This document shows, piece after piece, positions 55,702 through 64,000 of a DNA stretch of 64,000 nt. The first letter of the stretch is position 1; each line of letters starts with the position of its first letter. This stretch comes from VRUE01 sp963753585 (GTDB taxonomy: Bacteria; Actinomycetota; Thermoleophilia; Solirubrobacterales; 70-9), in assembly GCA_963753585.1 (NCBI GenBank), contig CAVWCU010000001.1:434001-498000 (forward strand), given 5' to 3'. A program made the position numbers and the translations under genes. The notes beneath the pieces are model-generated. The model was not told the origin of the DNA. It was given only the letters and a program-made list of their open reading frames with translations, and did no database searches.

Positions 55702-56729
55702 CGCCGAACGACGTCGTCACCAGGGCGATCGACGCGGTCTGCGCGGGCGACCACCTGACGTCCGACCACGCCGCGGCGGTCCTCGCCGAGATCATGGAGG
55801 GACGGACGAGCGAGGTCCAGACCGGGGCCTTCCTGATCGCGTTGCGCGCCAAGGGGGAGACGGTTCCCGAGCTGGTCGGCCTTGCCCGCACGATGCGCTC
55901 GCTCGCCACTCCGGTCGACACCTCGCGCACCGACCTCGTCGACACGGCCGGGACCGGCGGCGGGCCTTCCACCTTCAACGTCTCGACCACTGCCGCACTG
56001 GTCGCGGCCGCGGCGGGCTGCGCCGTCGCCAAGCACGGCAACCGCTCCAGCACCAGCAAGTGCGGCTCCGCCGATCTGCTCGAGGCGCTCGGCGTGGACA
56101 TCGAGCTCGACCCGGAGCAGGTGGGCCGCTGCATCGACGAGGTCGGCTTCGGCTTCATGTTCGCCCCCCGCCACCACAAGGCGATGGCGCACGTGGTCCC
56201 GGTTCGCAGGGAGCTGGCGGTGCGGACGATCTTCAACTTCCTCGGCCCGCTGACCAACCCGGCGGGCGCCCGGCGGCAGCTCCTCGGGGTCTCCGACCGC
56301 CACTACCAGGAGACGATCGCCGAGGCCCTGGTCGGGCTCGGCAGCGAGCGGGCGATGGTCGTCACCGCGGAGGACGGGGTCGACGAGCTCTCGATCTCCG
56401 CCCGCACCCGCGTGATCGAGGTCCGCGACGGCCGCACCGAGGAGCACTTCGTCGAGCCCGGCGACTTCGGTCTTGCCATGGCCGAGCTCGGCGACGTCGC
56501 GGGGGGCACGCCGGAGGAGAACGCCGCGACCTCCCGGGCGGTGCTCGCCGGCGAGAGCGGCCCGGGTCGCGACCTCGTCCTGCTCAACGCCGGTGCCGCG
56601 ATCTACGTCGGCGGCCGGGCAGAGAGCCTCGCCGCGGGGGTCGAGGTGGCCGCGGTCACGATCGACTCGGGCGCGGGCGGGGAGATGCTGGAGCGCCTGA
56701 TCGCAGCGACCACCGCTCCCTCCGTCTAG
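55698..56729 (+). CDS. trpD: Anthranilate phosphoribosyltransferase
   Basis: TrpD joins anthranilate and PRPP. The 343-residue protein starts at TTG 55698, overlapping trpG. The PRPP-binding motif DTAGTGGGPSTFNVSTTAALVAAAAGCAVAKHGNR (split motif) and GSADLLEALG are present, followed by HHKAMAHVVPVRRELAVRTIFNFLGPLTNPA, all in family order. Intact. Confidence 0.96.
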   Translation: MTPNDVVTRAIDAVCAGDHLTSDHAAAVLAEIMEGRTSEVQTGAFLIALRAKGETVPELVGLARTMRSLATPVDTSRTDLVDTAGTGGGPSTFNVSTTAALVAAAAGCAVAKHGNRSSTSKCGSADLLEALGVDIELDPEQVGRCIDEVGFGFMFAPRHHKAMAHVVPVRRELAVRTIFNFLGPLTNPAGARRQLLGVSDRHYQETIAEALVGLGSERAMVVTAEDGVDELSISARTRVIEVRDGRTEEHFVEPGDFGLAMAELGDVAGGTPEENAATSRAVLAGESGPGRDLVLLNAGAAIYVGGRAESLAAGVEVAAVTIDSGAGGEMLERLIAATTAPSV

Positions 56730-56749
56730 GCTTTGACCCTCAAGTGGCA

Positions 56750-57550
56750 ATGATCGAGCAGCTGATCTCGGTGGCGCGGGAAGGGGTGGAGGAGCGCCGC
56801 GGCCAGGAGTCGCAGGCGGACCTCGAATCTCGCCTGTCCGCGCGCGGCGAGGACCGCCCGTTCAACGAGGCCCTGGTGAGGCCCGGGCTCTCGCTGATCG
56901 CCGAGTTCAAGCGCCGCTCTCCCAGCGCCGGCGACATCTCCGCCTCGGCCTCCGTCCCGTCCCAGGTGGGTGCCTACGAGCGCGGCGGCGCGGCGGCACT
57001 CTCGGTGCTCACCGACGAGCGCCACTTCGGCGGCTCGCTCGAGGACCTGCGCGCCGCCCGCGATGCGTGCGACCTGCCGATCCTGCGCAAGGACTTCATC
57101 GTCGACCCCTACCAGCTCTACGAGGCGGCGGTGAACGGGGCCGACGCGGTGTTGCTGATAGTCCGAGTTCTCGACGATCGGCGCTTGGCGGAGCTCTACC
57201 GGGAGGCCCGTGAGCTGGACCTCGACTGCCTGGTCGAGGTCCACGATGCGGAGGAGCTGAAGCGCGCACTGGACCTGGACGCCGACGTGATCGGCATCAA
57301 CAACCGCAACCTCGACCAGGGAACCGTCGACATCGCCACCACCTACGAGCTGATGCCCGACGTGCCGGCCGGCAAGACCGTCGTCGCCGAGAGCGGCATC
57401 TCCTCCCGCGCGGAGCTGGAGGAGCTGGAGCGGGTCGGCGTCGACGCGGTGCTGATCGGGAGCGCGCTGATGAGCGCCGCCGACCCCGAGGCGAAGACGC
57501 GTGAGCTGACCGGGACCGAAGAGGGCACTCGCGAGCACCACCTTCCCTGA
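56750..57550 (+). CDS. trpC: Indole-3-glycerol phosphate synthase
   Basis: TrpC forms indole-3-glycerol phosphate, a TIM-barrel enzyme. Motifs: GLSLIAEFKRRSPSAGDIS, ALSVLTDERHFGGSLEDL, LRKDFIVDPYQLYEAAVNGADAVLLI, LVEVHDAEELKRAL, GINNRNL and VAESGISSRAELEEL, in order around the barrel. The start is ATG 56750 (or GTG 56744). The gene ends 71 bases before the HtrA-like gene, which interrupts the trp cluster. Confidence 0.95.
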   Translation: MIEQLISVAREGVEERRGQESQADLESRLSARGEDRPFNEALVRPGLSLIAEFKRRSPSAGDISASASVPSQVGAYERGGAAALSVLTDERHFGGSLEDLRAARDACDLPILRKDFIVDPYQLYEAAVNGADAVLLIVRVLDDRRLAELYREARELDLDCLVEVHDAEELKRALDLDADVIGINNRNLDQGTVDIATTYELMPDVPAGKTVVAESGISSRAELEELERVGVDAVLIGSALMSAADPEAKTRELTGTEEGTREHHLP

Positions 57551-57621
57551 GCGCGGTGGCTTCAGCACCGGATTGGGCACTGTTTAGGAATCACTGAGGA
57601 TGCGGCTCTACAGTTCCTCCG

Positions 57622-58833
57622 ATGCGACGCTTCCTTCGGTCCCCCTTCGGCTCCGCGCTTCTCGGCGGCGCGGTCGTCGCCGCCTTCGGCTGGGTGGCGA
57701 TCGCCTCGGGCTGGATCGAGGCGGAGGGTGGCTCGACGACGACGGTCGCGACGCCCCTCTCGGCGCCCGTCACCGTCAAGGACAGCGGTGACAGCAACCT
57801 GGTCAACCAGATCTACCGCCGTGACGGGCAGGGGGTTGCGTTCATCCAGGCATCGCGGTCACCCGAAGGATCCTCCGGCATCAACCCGTTCGGCGAACCC
57901 GAACCGGAAGGCGAAGGCGGCGGGGTCGCAACCGGCTCCGGCTTCCTGGTCGACACGGAAGGCCACATCATCACCAACAGCCACGTCGTCGAGGGGGCGA
58001 GCAAGGTGCAGGTGACGCTCGGTTCCGACGAAACCAGTCACGACGCCGAGATCGTCGGCACCGACCCCGCGACCGACGTGGCCCTGCTCAAGGTCGACGT
58101 GCCGGCCGACCAGCTGCGCCCGCTGGCGCTCGGCGACTCCTCGAAGGTCCAGGTCGGCGACCCCGTGGTGGCGATCGGCAACCCCTTCGGTCTCGACCGC
58201 ACCGTCACCAGCGGCATCGTCTCTGCGCTCCAGCGCCAGATCCAGGCGCCGAACGGCTTCTCGATCTCGCATGTGATCCAGACCGACGCGGCGATCAACC
58301 CCGGCAACTCGGGCGGCCCACTGATCGACGCCTCCGGCAGCGTGATCGGGATCAACTCTCAAATCCAGAGCGGCAGCGGTGGCGGCAACCTCGGCATCGG
58401 CTTCGCGGTGCCGATCAACACCGCTCGCGACGTGGTCGAGCAGATCAAGCATGACGGCGAGGTCGAGCACGCCTACATCGGCATCACCGGCGGCAGCATC
58501 ACGCCCGCGATCGCCGACGCGCTGAAACTGCCGACCGACAAGGGCGTGCTGGTCAACGAAGTGACCGAGGACGGTCCCGCGGACAAGGCCGGGATCGAGG
58601 GCGGCGACACCGATGCGACGATCGAAGGCGCGCAGGTGCGCCTCGGCGGCGACATCATCACCGAGATCGACGGCGAGCCGGTCACCTCGATGGAAGCCCT
58701 GATCGACGCCGTCGACGCGGCCGAGCCGGGCGACAAGATGGAGATGACCCTGCTGCGGGACGACGGTGAGGAGAAGACCGTCACGGTCACGCTCGGGGTG
58801 CGGCCGGATTCGGTCGAAGCGGCGGCGGAATAG
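57622..58833 (+). CDS. HtrA/DegP-like serine protease with PDZ domain
   Basis: A membrane-anchored envelope protease of 403 residues. One N-terminal helix (about residues 9-30) precedes a trypsin-like domain with His in IITNSHVVEGA, Asp in DPATDVALLKVD and Ser in DAAINPGNSGGPLIDASG. A C-terminal PDZ domain contains GVLVNEVTEDGPADKAGIEGGD and GGDIITEIDGEPVTS. The size fits actinobacterial HtrA-like PepD proteases, which degrade or remodel misfolded exported proteins. It sits between trpC and trpF, an odd position for a protease gene. Confidence 0.93.
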   Translation: MRRFLRSPFGSALLGGAVVAAFGWVAIASGWIEAEGGSTTTVATPLSAPVTVKDSGDSNLVNQIYRRDGQGVAFIQASRSPEGSSGINPFGEPEPEGEGGGVATGSGFLVDTEGHIITNSHVVEGASKVQVTLGSDETSHDAEIVGTDPATDVALLKVDVPADQLRPLALGDSSKVQVGDPVVAIGNPFGLDRTVTSGIVSALQRQIQAPNGFSISHVIQTDAAINPGNSGGPLIDASGSVIGINSQIQSGSGGGNLGIGFAVPINTARDVVEQIKHDGEVEHAYIGITGGSITPAIADALKLPTDKGVLVNEVTEDGPADKAGIEGGDTDATIEGAQVRLGGDIITEIDGEPVTSMEALIDAVDAAEPGDKMEMTLLRDDGEEKTVTVTLGVRPDSVEAAAE

Positions 58834-58863
58834 GCGCGCCTGCCGCTCCCGTACCCTGGGGGC

Positions 58864-59499
58864 ATGCGGGTGAAGATCTGTGGGATTACGAACCTCGACG
58901 ACGCGGCGGAGGCCGTGCAGCTCGGTGCCTGGGCGATTGGGCTGATCCATTACGACAAGAGCCCGCGGGCTGTGGAGGCTGGAGAAGCGGCGGCGATCTG
59001 CGCTGCGTTTCGGCGTAAGTGCGAGGTCGTGGGGGTCTTCGTCAACCCCGAGCTGGAGGAAGTGGCGAAGGCGGTCGAGGGTGCGGGGCTGACCATGGTG
59101 CAGCTGAACGGGGCCGAGGGGCCACAGCTCTGCTCCGAGGTGGCGCGCCGCACGGGCGTCAAGGTGATCAAGGCGATCCACGTCGCCAGTGCCGCCGAGA
59201 TCCACGCCGCCGAGGCCTTCCGCACCGACTTCCACCTCTTCGACCGCCGCGGCCGGGGCCTCTGGGGAGGCACCGGGGAAAGCTTCGACTGGGGCCTCTT
59301 GCGCGGGCACCGCTCCGAGGTGCCGGCGATTGTTGCCGGCGGGCTGCGGCCCGACAACGTCGCCGAGGCGATCGCGACGACCCATCCCTTCGCGGTCGAC
59401 GTGGCGAGTGGGGTGGAGGCCGAGCCGGGCCGCAAGGACCACGCGGCGATGGCGGCCTTCTTCGATGCCGCCAAGGCGGCTAGCGTCCCGTCTGCATGA
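58864..59499 (+). CDS. trpF: Phosphoribosylanthranilate isomerase
   Basis: TrpF isomerises phosphoribosylanthranilate, a TIM barrel of 211 residues. Conserved pieces are VKICGITNLDDA (catalytic Cys), VVGVFVNPELEEVAKAV, MVQLNGAEGPQLC, FHLFDRRGRGLWGGTGESFDW (catalytic Asp) and the phosphate-binding VAGGLRPDNVAEAI with VDVASGVE. The stop overlaps the trpB start. Confidence 0.94.
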   Translation: MRVKICGITNLDDAAEAVQLGAWAIGLIHYDKSPRAVEAGEAAAICAAFRRKCEVVGVFVNPELEEVAKAVEGAGLTMVQLNGAEGPQLCSEVARRTGVKVIKAIHVASAAEIHAAEAFRTDFHLFDRRGRGLWGGTGESFDWGLLRGHRSEVPAIVAGGLRPDNVAEAIATTHPFAVDVASGVEAEPGRKDHAAMAAFFDAAKAASVPSA

Positions 59500-60668
59500 G
59501 CGCCGTCGAGGAACGATTCGGCCCCTACGGGGGGCGCTACGTACCCGAGACGCTGATCGCCGCGCTCGACGAGCTGGCCGAGGCTTGGGCGGCGGCGCGC
59601 GAGGACCCCGAGTTCCGCGAGCGTCTGGCCAGGCTGCACCGTGACTTCATCAGCCGCCCGACACCGCTCTACCTGGCCGAGCGGCTCTCCGAGAAGGCCG
59701 GTCGCACCGTTTACCTCAAGCGCGAGGACCTGGCCCACACCGGCGCCCACAAGATCAACAACGCGGTCGGCCAGGTCCTTCTCGCCCAGCGCATGGGCAA
59801 GCCGCGGGTGATCGCCGAGACCGGCGCCGGCCAGCACGGTGTCGCCACCGCCACCGCCTGCGCGCTGTTCGGCCTCGAGTGCGTTGTCTACATGGGCTCA
59901 GAGGACATCCGCCGCCAGCGGCCCAACGTAGAGCGCATGGGCCTGCTCGGGGCCGAGGTGGTGCCGGTCGACGCGGGAGCGCGGACGCTGAAGGAGGCGG
60001 TCAGCGCGGCGATTCGCGACTGGGTCGCCAACGTCGAGACGACCCACTACGTGATCGGCTCGGCGGTCGGGCCGGCCCCGTTCCCCGCCCTGGTTCGCGA
60101 TCTACAGCGGGTGATCGGTGACGAGGCGCGGGAGCAAGCCCTGGCTGCCGAGGGGACGTTGCCGGCGCGCGTGATCGCCTGCGTCGGCGGTGGCTCCAAC
60201 TCGATCGGCATCTTCACGCCCTTCGTCGATGACGCAGGGGTCGAGCTGATCGGTGTTGAGGCGGCGGGGGAGGGGCTCGACACCGACCGTCACGGCGCCT
60301 CCTTGGGCAAGGGCAGCACCGGTGTCCTGCACGGCTCGCTCTCCTCGGTCATCGCCGACGAGGAGGGCCAGATCCTGGAGGCCCACTCGATCTCAGCCGG
60401 CCTCGACTATCCGGGGGTTGGCCCCGAGCACGCATTTCTGCGAGACAGTGGGCGGGCCAGCTACTTCGCGGTCACCGACGTGCAGGCGCTTGCTGCTTTT
60501 TCGATGCTTTCTCGGTTGGAGGGGATCATTCCCGCCCTTGAGTCCTCTCACGCGATCGCGTGGCTTCTGGAGAACACCGGCGAGAGCGATGGCTACGACG
60601 TTCTCTGCCTCTCGGGGCGGGGGGACAAGGACTTGGCAGAGGTGTTGGAGAAGGGGACCGGGGGGTGA
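59496..60668 (+). CDS. trpB: Tryptophan synthase beta chain
   Basis: TrpB condenses indole with serine using PLP. The 390-residue protein contains the PLP Lys motif LAHTGAHKINNAVGQVLLA, the AETGAGQHGVATATACAL loop, GSED and CVGGGSNSIG (phosphate cup), and ESSHAIAWL. The family fit is excellent. The last codons are made by the left arm of palindrome C2, so the ending LEKGTGG is probably element-derived. Its stop overlaps the trpA GTG. Confidence 0.96.
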   Translation: MSAVEERFGPYGGRYVPETLIAALDELAEAWAAAREDPEFRERLARLHRDFISRPTPLYLAERLSEKAGRTVYLKREDLAHTGAHKINNAVGQVLLAQRMGKPRVIAETGAGQHGVATATACALFGLECVVYMGSEDIRRQRPNVERMGLLGAEVVPVDAGARTLKEAVSAAIRDWVANVETTHYVIGSAVGPAPFPALVRDLQRVIGDEAREQALAAEGTLPARVIACVGGGSNSIGIFTPFVDDAGVELIGVEAAGEGLDTDRHGASLGKGSTGVLHGSLSSVIADEEGQILEAHSISAGLDYPGVGPEHAFLRDSGRASYFAVTDVQALAAFSMLSRLEGIIPALESSHAIAWLLENTGESDGYDVLCLSGRGDKDLAEVLEKGTGG

Positions 60669-60718
60669 CTCGCTGGAGCAACAGCGGGGAGGCTCCATCG
60701 AGCCACCCCCCGGTCCCC
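60653..60718. repeat. Palindromic element C2 across the trpB/trpA junction
   Basis: 15-bp perfect arms (60653-60667 and 60704-60718) extend inward with CTCG/CGAG. The loop contains the 22-nt core (60675-60696) identical to C1 in prmA. It encodes the trpB C-terminus, the trpB stop, the trpA start and the first residues of TrpA (RWSNSGEAPS). Confidence 0.82.
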
Positions 60719-61534
60719 AGCTCGACAGCCTCGACTGGTGCGGAGCGGATCGCCGCGGCGTTCCTCGGGGCCAAAGAGGAAGGCCGCGCCGCGCTGATGC
60801 CGTACATGATGGCCGGCTTCCCCGATCGAGAGACCTCCTCGGCGGTTGCGGAGGCTTATGCTGGGTCGGCGGATTTGGTTGAGCTTGGGGTGCCCTTTTC
60901 GGATCCGCTGGCCGATGGGCCGATCATTCATGCCGCGGCTACGGCTGCTTTGACGGCTGGTGCCACTCTCGATACGGCACTTGAGCTGTGTGAGGAGATC
61001 GGGGAGCGGGTGCCGGTCGTGTTCATGGTCTACGCCAACATGGTGCTGGCGCATGGGGGGGCGGCGGAGTTCGCGCGGCGGGCACTGGCTGCTGGAGCCG
61101 CCGGGGCGATCGTTCCCGACCTGCCGCTGGAGGAAGCCGAGCCGGTGCGGACCGCGTTCGACGATGCGGGGCTGGCTTTGGTCCCACTGGTGGCGCCGAC
61201 TACTCCTCCTGAGCGGCGGGCAAGGATCTGTGCCGCCGCGCGGGGGTTCGTCTACGTCGTCTCCACGGTGGGGACGACCGGGGAGCGCGACGAGCTGCCG
61301 GCGGAGCTCGCGGGCCTGATCTCGGCGACCAAGGAGGATGCCGAGGTGCCGGTTGCCGTCGGCTTCGGCATCGGCACTCCGGAGCAGGCGGCCGAGGTCG
61401 GCCGCGTTGCCGCCGGCGTGATCGTCGGCAGCCGGCTCGTTCGCGCCGCCGGAGAGGCTGGTGGGCCGGATGCCGCGGCCGAGGCCGTCGGCTCCTTTCT
61501 GCGCGAGACGCGCACCGCCCTGGCCAACGGCTAG
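60665..61534 (+). CDS. trpA: Tryptophan synthase alpha chain
   Basis: TrpA splits indole-3-glycerol phosphate to indole. The family core begins GAERIAAAFLGAKEEGRAALMPYMMAGFP; active-site Glu in LVELGVPFSDPLADGPIIHAA, Asp in IVPDLPLEEAEP, phosphate loop VGFGIGTPEQAAEV and VIVGSRLV are present. GTG 60665 overlaps trpB. The first about 17 residues (TRWSNSGEAPSSHPP) are encoded by palindrome C2 and are not part of the usual TrpA. GTG 60665 is the only plausible start in this frame near the junction. Confidence 0.95.
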   Translation: MTRWSNSGEAPSSHPPVPSSTASTGAERIAAAFLGAKEEGRAALMPYMMAGFPDRETSSAVAEAYAGSADLVELGVPFSDPLADGPIIHAAATAALTAGATLDTALELCEEIGERVPVVFMVYANMVLAHGGAAEFARRALAAGAAGAIVPDLPLEEAEPVRTAFDDAGLALVPLVAPTTPPERRARICAAARGFVYVVSTVGTTGERDELPAELAGLISATKEDAEVPVAVGFGIGTPEQAAEVGRVAAGVIVGSRLVRAAGEAGGPDAAAEAVGSFLRETRTALANG

Positions 61535-61546
61535 GATTCCGGCCGC

Positions 61547-61693
61547 ATGGGAATGGTCGTGACGCTCTTTCTGGCCCTGGCCGCGATGACGCTCTCCTAC
61601 GCCTTCGGGCAGGGTGGGCCGATCGCCGGGATGGTCTTCTTCACCGTCCTGCTGATCGGCGCCGTACTTCGCGTCTTCAAGCCCACGTCCTAG
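61547..61693 (+). CDS. Small two-helix membrane protein
   Basis: A 48-residue open frame starting at ATG 61547, 12 bases after trpA, ending TAG 61691-61693. It has two hydrophobic segments (VVTLFLALAAMTLSYAF and MVFFTVLLIGAVLRVF) joined by GQGGPIAG, and a basic end. Small proteins of this type are common and of unknown function. The overlap-free position and good translation suggest a real gene, but no homologue is claimed. Confidence 0.5.
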   Translation: MGMVVTLFLALAAMTLSYAFGQGGPIAGMVFFTVLLIGAVLRVFKPTS

Positions 61694-61703
61694 CGGCGCT
61701 GCC

Positions 61704-62519
61704 TCAGACCCGCGTTGCGACGACCTGCAGGTACTCGGGTTCGAGCACGAGGGTCTCCGGCCCGGCGGTGTTGAACTCCTCCAGGTAGGCACGGAGGTCG
61801 GCCGTCAGTGCCTCCTCGCCCTCCGGCCCCACTCGCTCGTAGGCGACCTTGGTCGGCCCGAAGTAGGTGCGGAAGAACTCGATGAAGTGGTCGGGCGAGC
61901 GGAAGGTCTGGCGGGATTTGCGCCGCTCGACTCGCAGCTCGGAGACCTCCTCACCGAACATCTCGCGCAGGTGCTCCTCGGTGCCCCAAAGCAGCGGCGA
62001 GGTGACGCCCGGAGGCGGCGGAGCGTGCTTGGCGATCGTCATGAACATCTTGCCGACGCCGCCGTCGGGCACCCAGTTCGCCATCCCGATCCGGCCTCCC
62101 GGCTTGCAGGTACGCAGCAGCTCGGCGGCGGCCTTCTCGTGTTCGGGCGCGAACATCGCCCCGAAGATCGAGATGACGACGTCGAACTCGGCGTCGCCGA
62201 AGGGCAGCTCGGCGGCGTCGCCCTCGACGAACTCGACGTCGAGATGCTCGGCGGCGGCGCGCTCGCGCCCGCGTTCGAGCAGGGCCGGGACGAAGTCGAC
62301 ACCGATGGTGTTGCCCCACGCCCGGCGTGCGGCGGCGAGCGCACCGTTGCCGCTGCCGCAGGCGACGTCGAGCACGCGCTCGTCGGCGATCACCCCGACC
62401 GCCTCGACCAGCTCCTCGGCCACCATCTCGACGATTCCCGCGACCATCGCGAAGTCGCCCTCCGACCAGGTTTTCTGTTGCGCCTGCCTGACCGCGTTCA
62501 AGTCGACCACGTCGCCCAT
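61704..62519 (-). CDS. Class I SAM-dependent methyltransferase
   Basis: A 271-residue methyltransferase of the UbiE/COQ5-like fold. The SAM motif is VLDVACGSGNGALAAARR, followed by IGVDFVPALLERGRERAAAE, VEFVEGDAAELPFGDAEFDVVISIFGAMF (motifs II and post-I) and LLRTCKPGGRIGMANWV. The substrate is not identifiable. It faces away from pfkA and is convergent with the small membrane-protein gene. Confidence 0.88.
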   Translation of the reverse strand: MGDVVDLNAVRQAQQKTWSEGDFAMVAGIVEMVAEELVEAVGVIADERVLDVACGSGNGALAAARRAWGNTIGVDFVPALLERGRERAAAEHLDVEFVEGDAAELPFGDAEFDVVISIFGAMFAPEHEKAAAELLRTCKPGGRIGMANWVPDGGVGKMFMTIAKHAPPPPGVTSPLLWGTEEHLREMFGEEVSELRVERRKSRQTFRSPDHFIEFFRTYFGPTKVAYERVGPEGEEALTADLRAYLEEFNTAGPETLVLEPEYLQVVATRV

Positions 62520-62589
62520 CTCCGCTCCTTTCGCAGTGTCAGACGAACTTACCGCGTTGCCGCACGACCGGCAGCTTTAATCTGGGCCA

Positions 62590-63618
62590 ATGCGGATCGG
62601 CGTGCTCACCGGTGGCGGGGACTGCCCGGGCCTCAATGCCGTGATCCGCGCGATCGTGCGCAAGGGGGTCGAAAGCTGTGGGCACGAGTTCGTCGGCTAC
62701 CGCGACGGCTGGCACGGTGCTCTGGCGGGCGAGAGCCGCCCGCTGGGGGTGCCCGAGGTGCGCGGCATCCTGCCCCGCGGCGGCACCATCCTCGGTGCCT
62801 CGCGGACGAACCCGTTCAAGGAGGACGGGGGCGCCGAACGGATCGCCGCGAACCTGGAGGCCGACGGCGTCGACGGCCTGATCGCGATCGGCGGCGAGGA
62901 CACGCTCGGGGCAGCCGCTCGCCTGCACCGCGAGCACGACATCCCGATCGTCGGCGTGCCGAAGACGATCGACAACGACCTCGGCGCCACCGACTACACC
63001 TTCGGCTTCGACACCGCGGTCAACATCGCGATGGAGGCGATCGACCGGCTGCACACGACCGCGGACAGCCACCACCGCGTCCTGATCGTCGAGGTGATGG
63101 GTCGCCACGCCGGCTGGATCGCCTTCCACTCGGGCCTCGCCGGCGGGGCCAACGTGATCCTGATCCCCGAGCAGCCCTTCGACCTCGAGCGTGTCTGCGA
63201 GTTCGTCGGCCGTCGCTTCGAGAGCAACTACGCCCCGATCGTCGTCGTCGCCGAGGGCGCGACGCCGGTCGGCGGGATGCCCGAGGTGCAGGAGGACGGG
63301 CTCGACGCCTTCGGCCACGTCCGCCTCGGCGGCATCGCGCATTGGCTGGAGGGCGAGGTCGAGCGGCGCACGGGCAAGGAGGCGCGGGCGACGGTGCTCG
63401 GCCATGTGCAGCGCGGGGGTACGCCGACTGCGTTCGACCGGGTTCTTGCGACCAGGTTCGGGTTGCATGCGATCGACGCCGTCGATTCCGGGCAGTGGGG
63501 CAAGATGACCGCTTTGCGGGGGACGGACATTCAGCTGGTGAGCCTCGATGAAGCGACCGCGGAGCTGAAGACCGTTCCCGAGTCTCTTTACTCGGAGGCT
63601 GAGGTTTTCTTTGGCTAG
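62590..63618 (+). CDS. pfkA: 6-phosphofructokinase, PPi-type signature
   Basis: Phosphorylates fructose-6-phosphate in glycolysis. The 342-residue protein is complete: VLTGGGDCPGLNAVIRA, AIGGEDTLGAAARL, PKTIDNDLGATDYTFGFDTA (catalytic Asp), EVMGRHAGWIA and VLGHVQRGGTPTAFDR. Asp104 in GGED and the Lys of PKTIDND match the pair associated in this family with PPi rather than ATP as phosphoryl donor. ATG 62590 is the start. Palindrome B3 follows directly. Confidence 0.94.
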   Translation: MRIGVLTGGGDCPGLNAVIRAIVRKGVESCGHEFVGYRDGWHGALAGESRPLGVPEVRGILPRGGTILGASRTNPFKEDGGAERIAANLEADGVDGLIAIGGEDTLGAAARLHREHDIPIVGVPKTIDNDLGATDYTFGFDTAVNIAMEAIDRLHTTADSHHRVLIVEVMGRHAGWIAFHSGLAGGANVILIPEQPFDLERVCEFVGRRFESNYAPIVVVAEGATPVGGMPEVQEDGLDAFGHVRLGGIAHWLEGEVERRTGKEARATVLGHVQRGGTPTAFDRVLATRFGLHAIDAVDSGQWGKMTALRGTDIQLVSLDEATAELKTVPESLYSEAEVFFG

Positions 63619-63626
63619 GCGTATGG

Positions 63627-63700
63627 AGGGTCGGGTGCCCCCTCCCAAAACGCTCGGCGGGAGCCTCGCTTGAGTGTTTTGGGAGGGGCCTCCCGGCCCT
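63627..63700. repeat. Palindromic element B3 (family B)
   Basis: An imperfect 25-bp inverted repeat (63627-63651 and 63676-63700, 22 of 25 pairs) with the same inner CCTCCCAAAAC/GTTTTGGGAGG and nearly the same 24-nt loop as B2 (one base differs). It lies between pfkA and the lipoprotein gene. Confidence 0.78.
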
Positions 63701-63708
63701 CTTATGTC

Positions 63709-64000
63709 TTGCGAAAGGGCCTCGTCGCGATCGGGCTTGGTTTGCTCGTAGCTGGGGTGGGCTGCGGGCAGGGCGAAGGCGTGGCTGAGGACGCGACCGT
63801 GATCGCTTACGTGGAGGCGCCGCTCTGCGCTGGGGCTGAGCAGGAGCTTGCGAGGGCCGGGGGCCGCGCCGGGAGCCTCAGCGTGAGAGCTGTCTGCCTT
63901 CCCAGCGCAACCGATGGCCGGAAGCTCAACCTGGCAACTCTCGGAGCCAACGCGCGGAGAGCTACCGAGGACTCGATCGCTGTGGCTTTCTTGGAAGCTC
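63709..64000 (+). CDS. Lipoprotein, likely ABC-transporter substrate-binding protein (partial)
   Basis: TTG 63709 opens a frame that leaves the window. The N-terminus is a lipoprotein signal peptide (RKGLVAIGLGLLVAGVGC, lipobox Cys). The mature start VIAYVEAPLCAGAEQELARA and the later LATLGANARRATEDSIAVAF resemble the beginning of branched-chain amino-acid-type periplasmic binding proteins. Only about 97 residues are visible, so the class is tentative. Confidence 0.6.
   Translation, partial: MRKGLVAIGLGLLVAGVGCGQGEGVAEDATVIAYVEAPLCAGAEQELARAGGRAGSLSVRAVCLPSATDGRKLNLATLGANARRATEDSIAVAFLEA

Overview
The window is one gene-dense, very GC-rich stretch of bacterial chromosome (mostly GAG/AAG/CTG-type codons, many GTG and TTG starts, stop/start overlaps). 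Gene content and order (a long acidic tail probably belonging to ribosomal protein L19, then lepB-rnhB-yraN-comM-dprA; a WhiG/FliA sigma factor; leuS, comEA-comEC-holA-rpsT-murJ-lepA-hrcA-dnaJ-prmA; phoH-ybeY-era-hisIE and the trp genes) suggest a high-GC actinomycete relative, most likely class Thermoleophilia (Solirubrobacterales-like). That placement is inference from gene order, not from a search.

Layout. 1-5.5 kb: secretion, RNA/DNA processing and DNA-uptake genes plus thiD. 5.5-16.4 kb: ilvD, a hydrolase/folate-enzyme pair, an L,D-transpeptidase, a Xer-type recombinase, a WhiG-type sigma factor, an EF-G-like protein, an RNase H-like gene and a secreted trypsin-like protease. 16.5-20.7 kb: a tRNA-Gly gene, then about 4.1 kb ended by a 42-nt degenerate copy of the tRNA 3' half; this looks like an old tRNA-targeted island (secreted protein, GGDEF/HD-GYP protein, dihydrofolate-reductase-like protein). 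20.7-31.7 kb: accessory metabolism and membrane genes (acyl-CoA dehydrogenase, methyltransferase, MFS exporter, K+ channel, SHOCT-domain proteins, tRNA-Ala). 31.9-53 kb: housekeeping (leuS, competence, DNA polymerase delta subunit, S20, MurJ, LepA, heat-shock regulator, PrmA, MurI, PhoH, YbeY, Era). 53-61.5 kb: hisIE and a full set of tryptophan genes, trpE-G-D-C, then an HtrA-type protease, then trpF-B-A. 61.5-64 kb: small membrane protein, methyltransferase, phosphofructokinase with PPi-type signature residues, and the start of a lipoprotein.

The most unusual feature is a set of long palindromic elements (about 45-170 nt) scattered through the window, between genes and also in frame inside genes. 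They fall into families. Within a family, short unpaired motifs are conserved while the stem arms differ completely between copies yet stay self-complementary. Family A (three copies) keeps the motifs GGC, GAGGA, CCGCAG and GACAGG around four covarying stems. Family C has an identical 22-nt loop core in prmA and across the trpB/trpA junction, read in the same frame in both. Family B (three copies), family D (two) and several single hairpins behave similarly. One membrane-protein gene (41249-43273) carries three unrelated palindromes. They resemble protein-coding palindromic repeats such as those of Rickettsia, or a structured RNA/DNA family, and I do not recognise them as a named family.

A caution for readers: about ten conserved genes contain an apparent frameshift, and nearly all are explained by one extra base. 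This points to a systematic assembly/sequencing insertion error rather than gene death.
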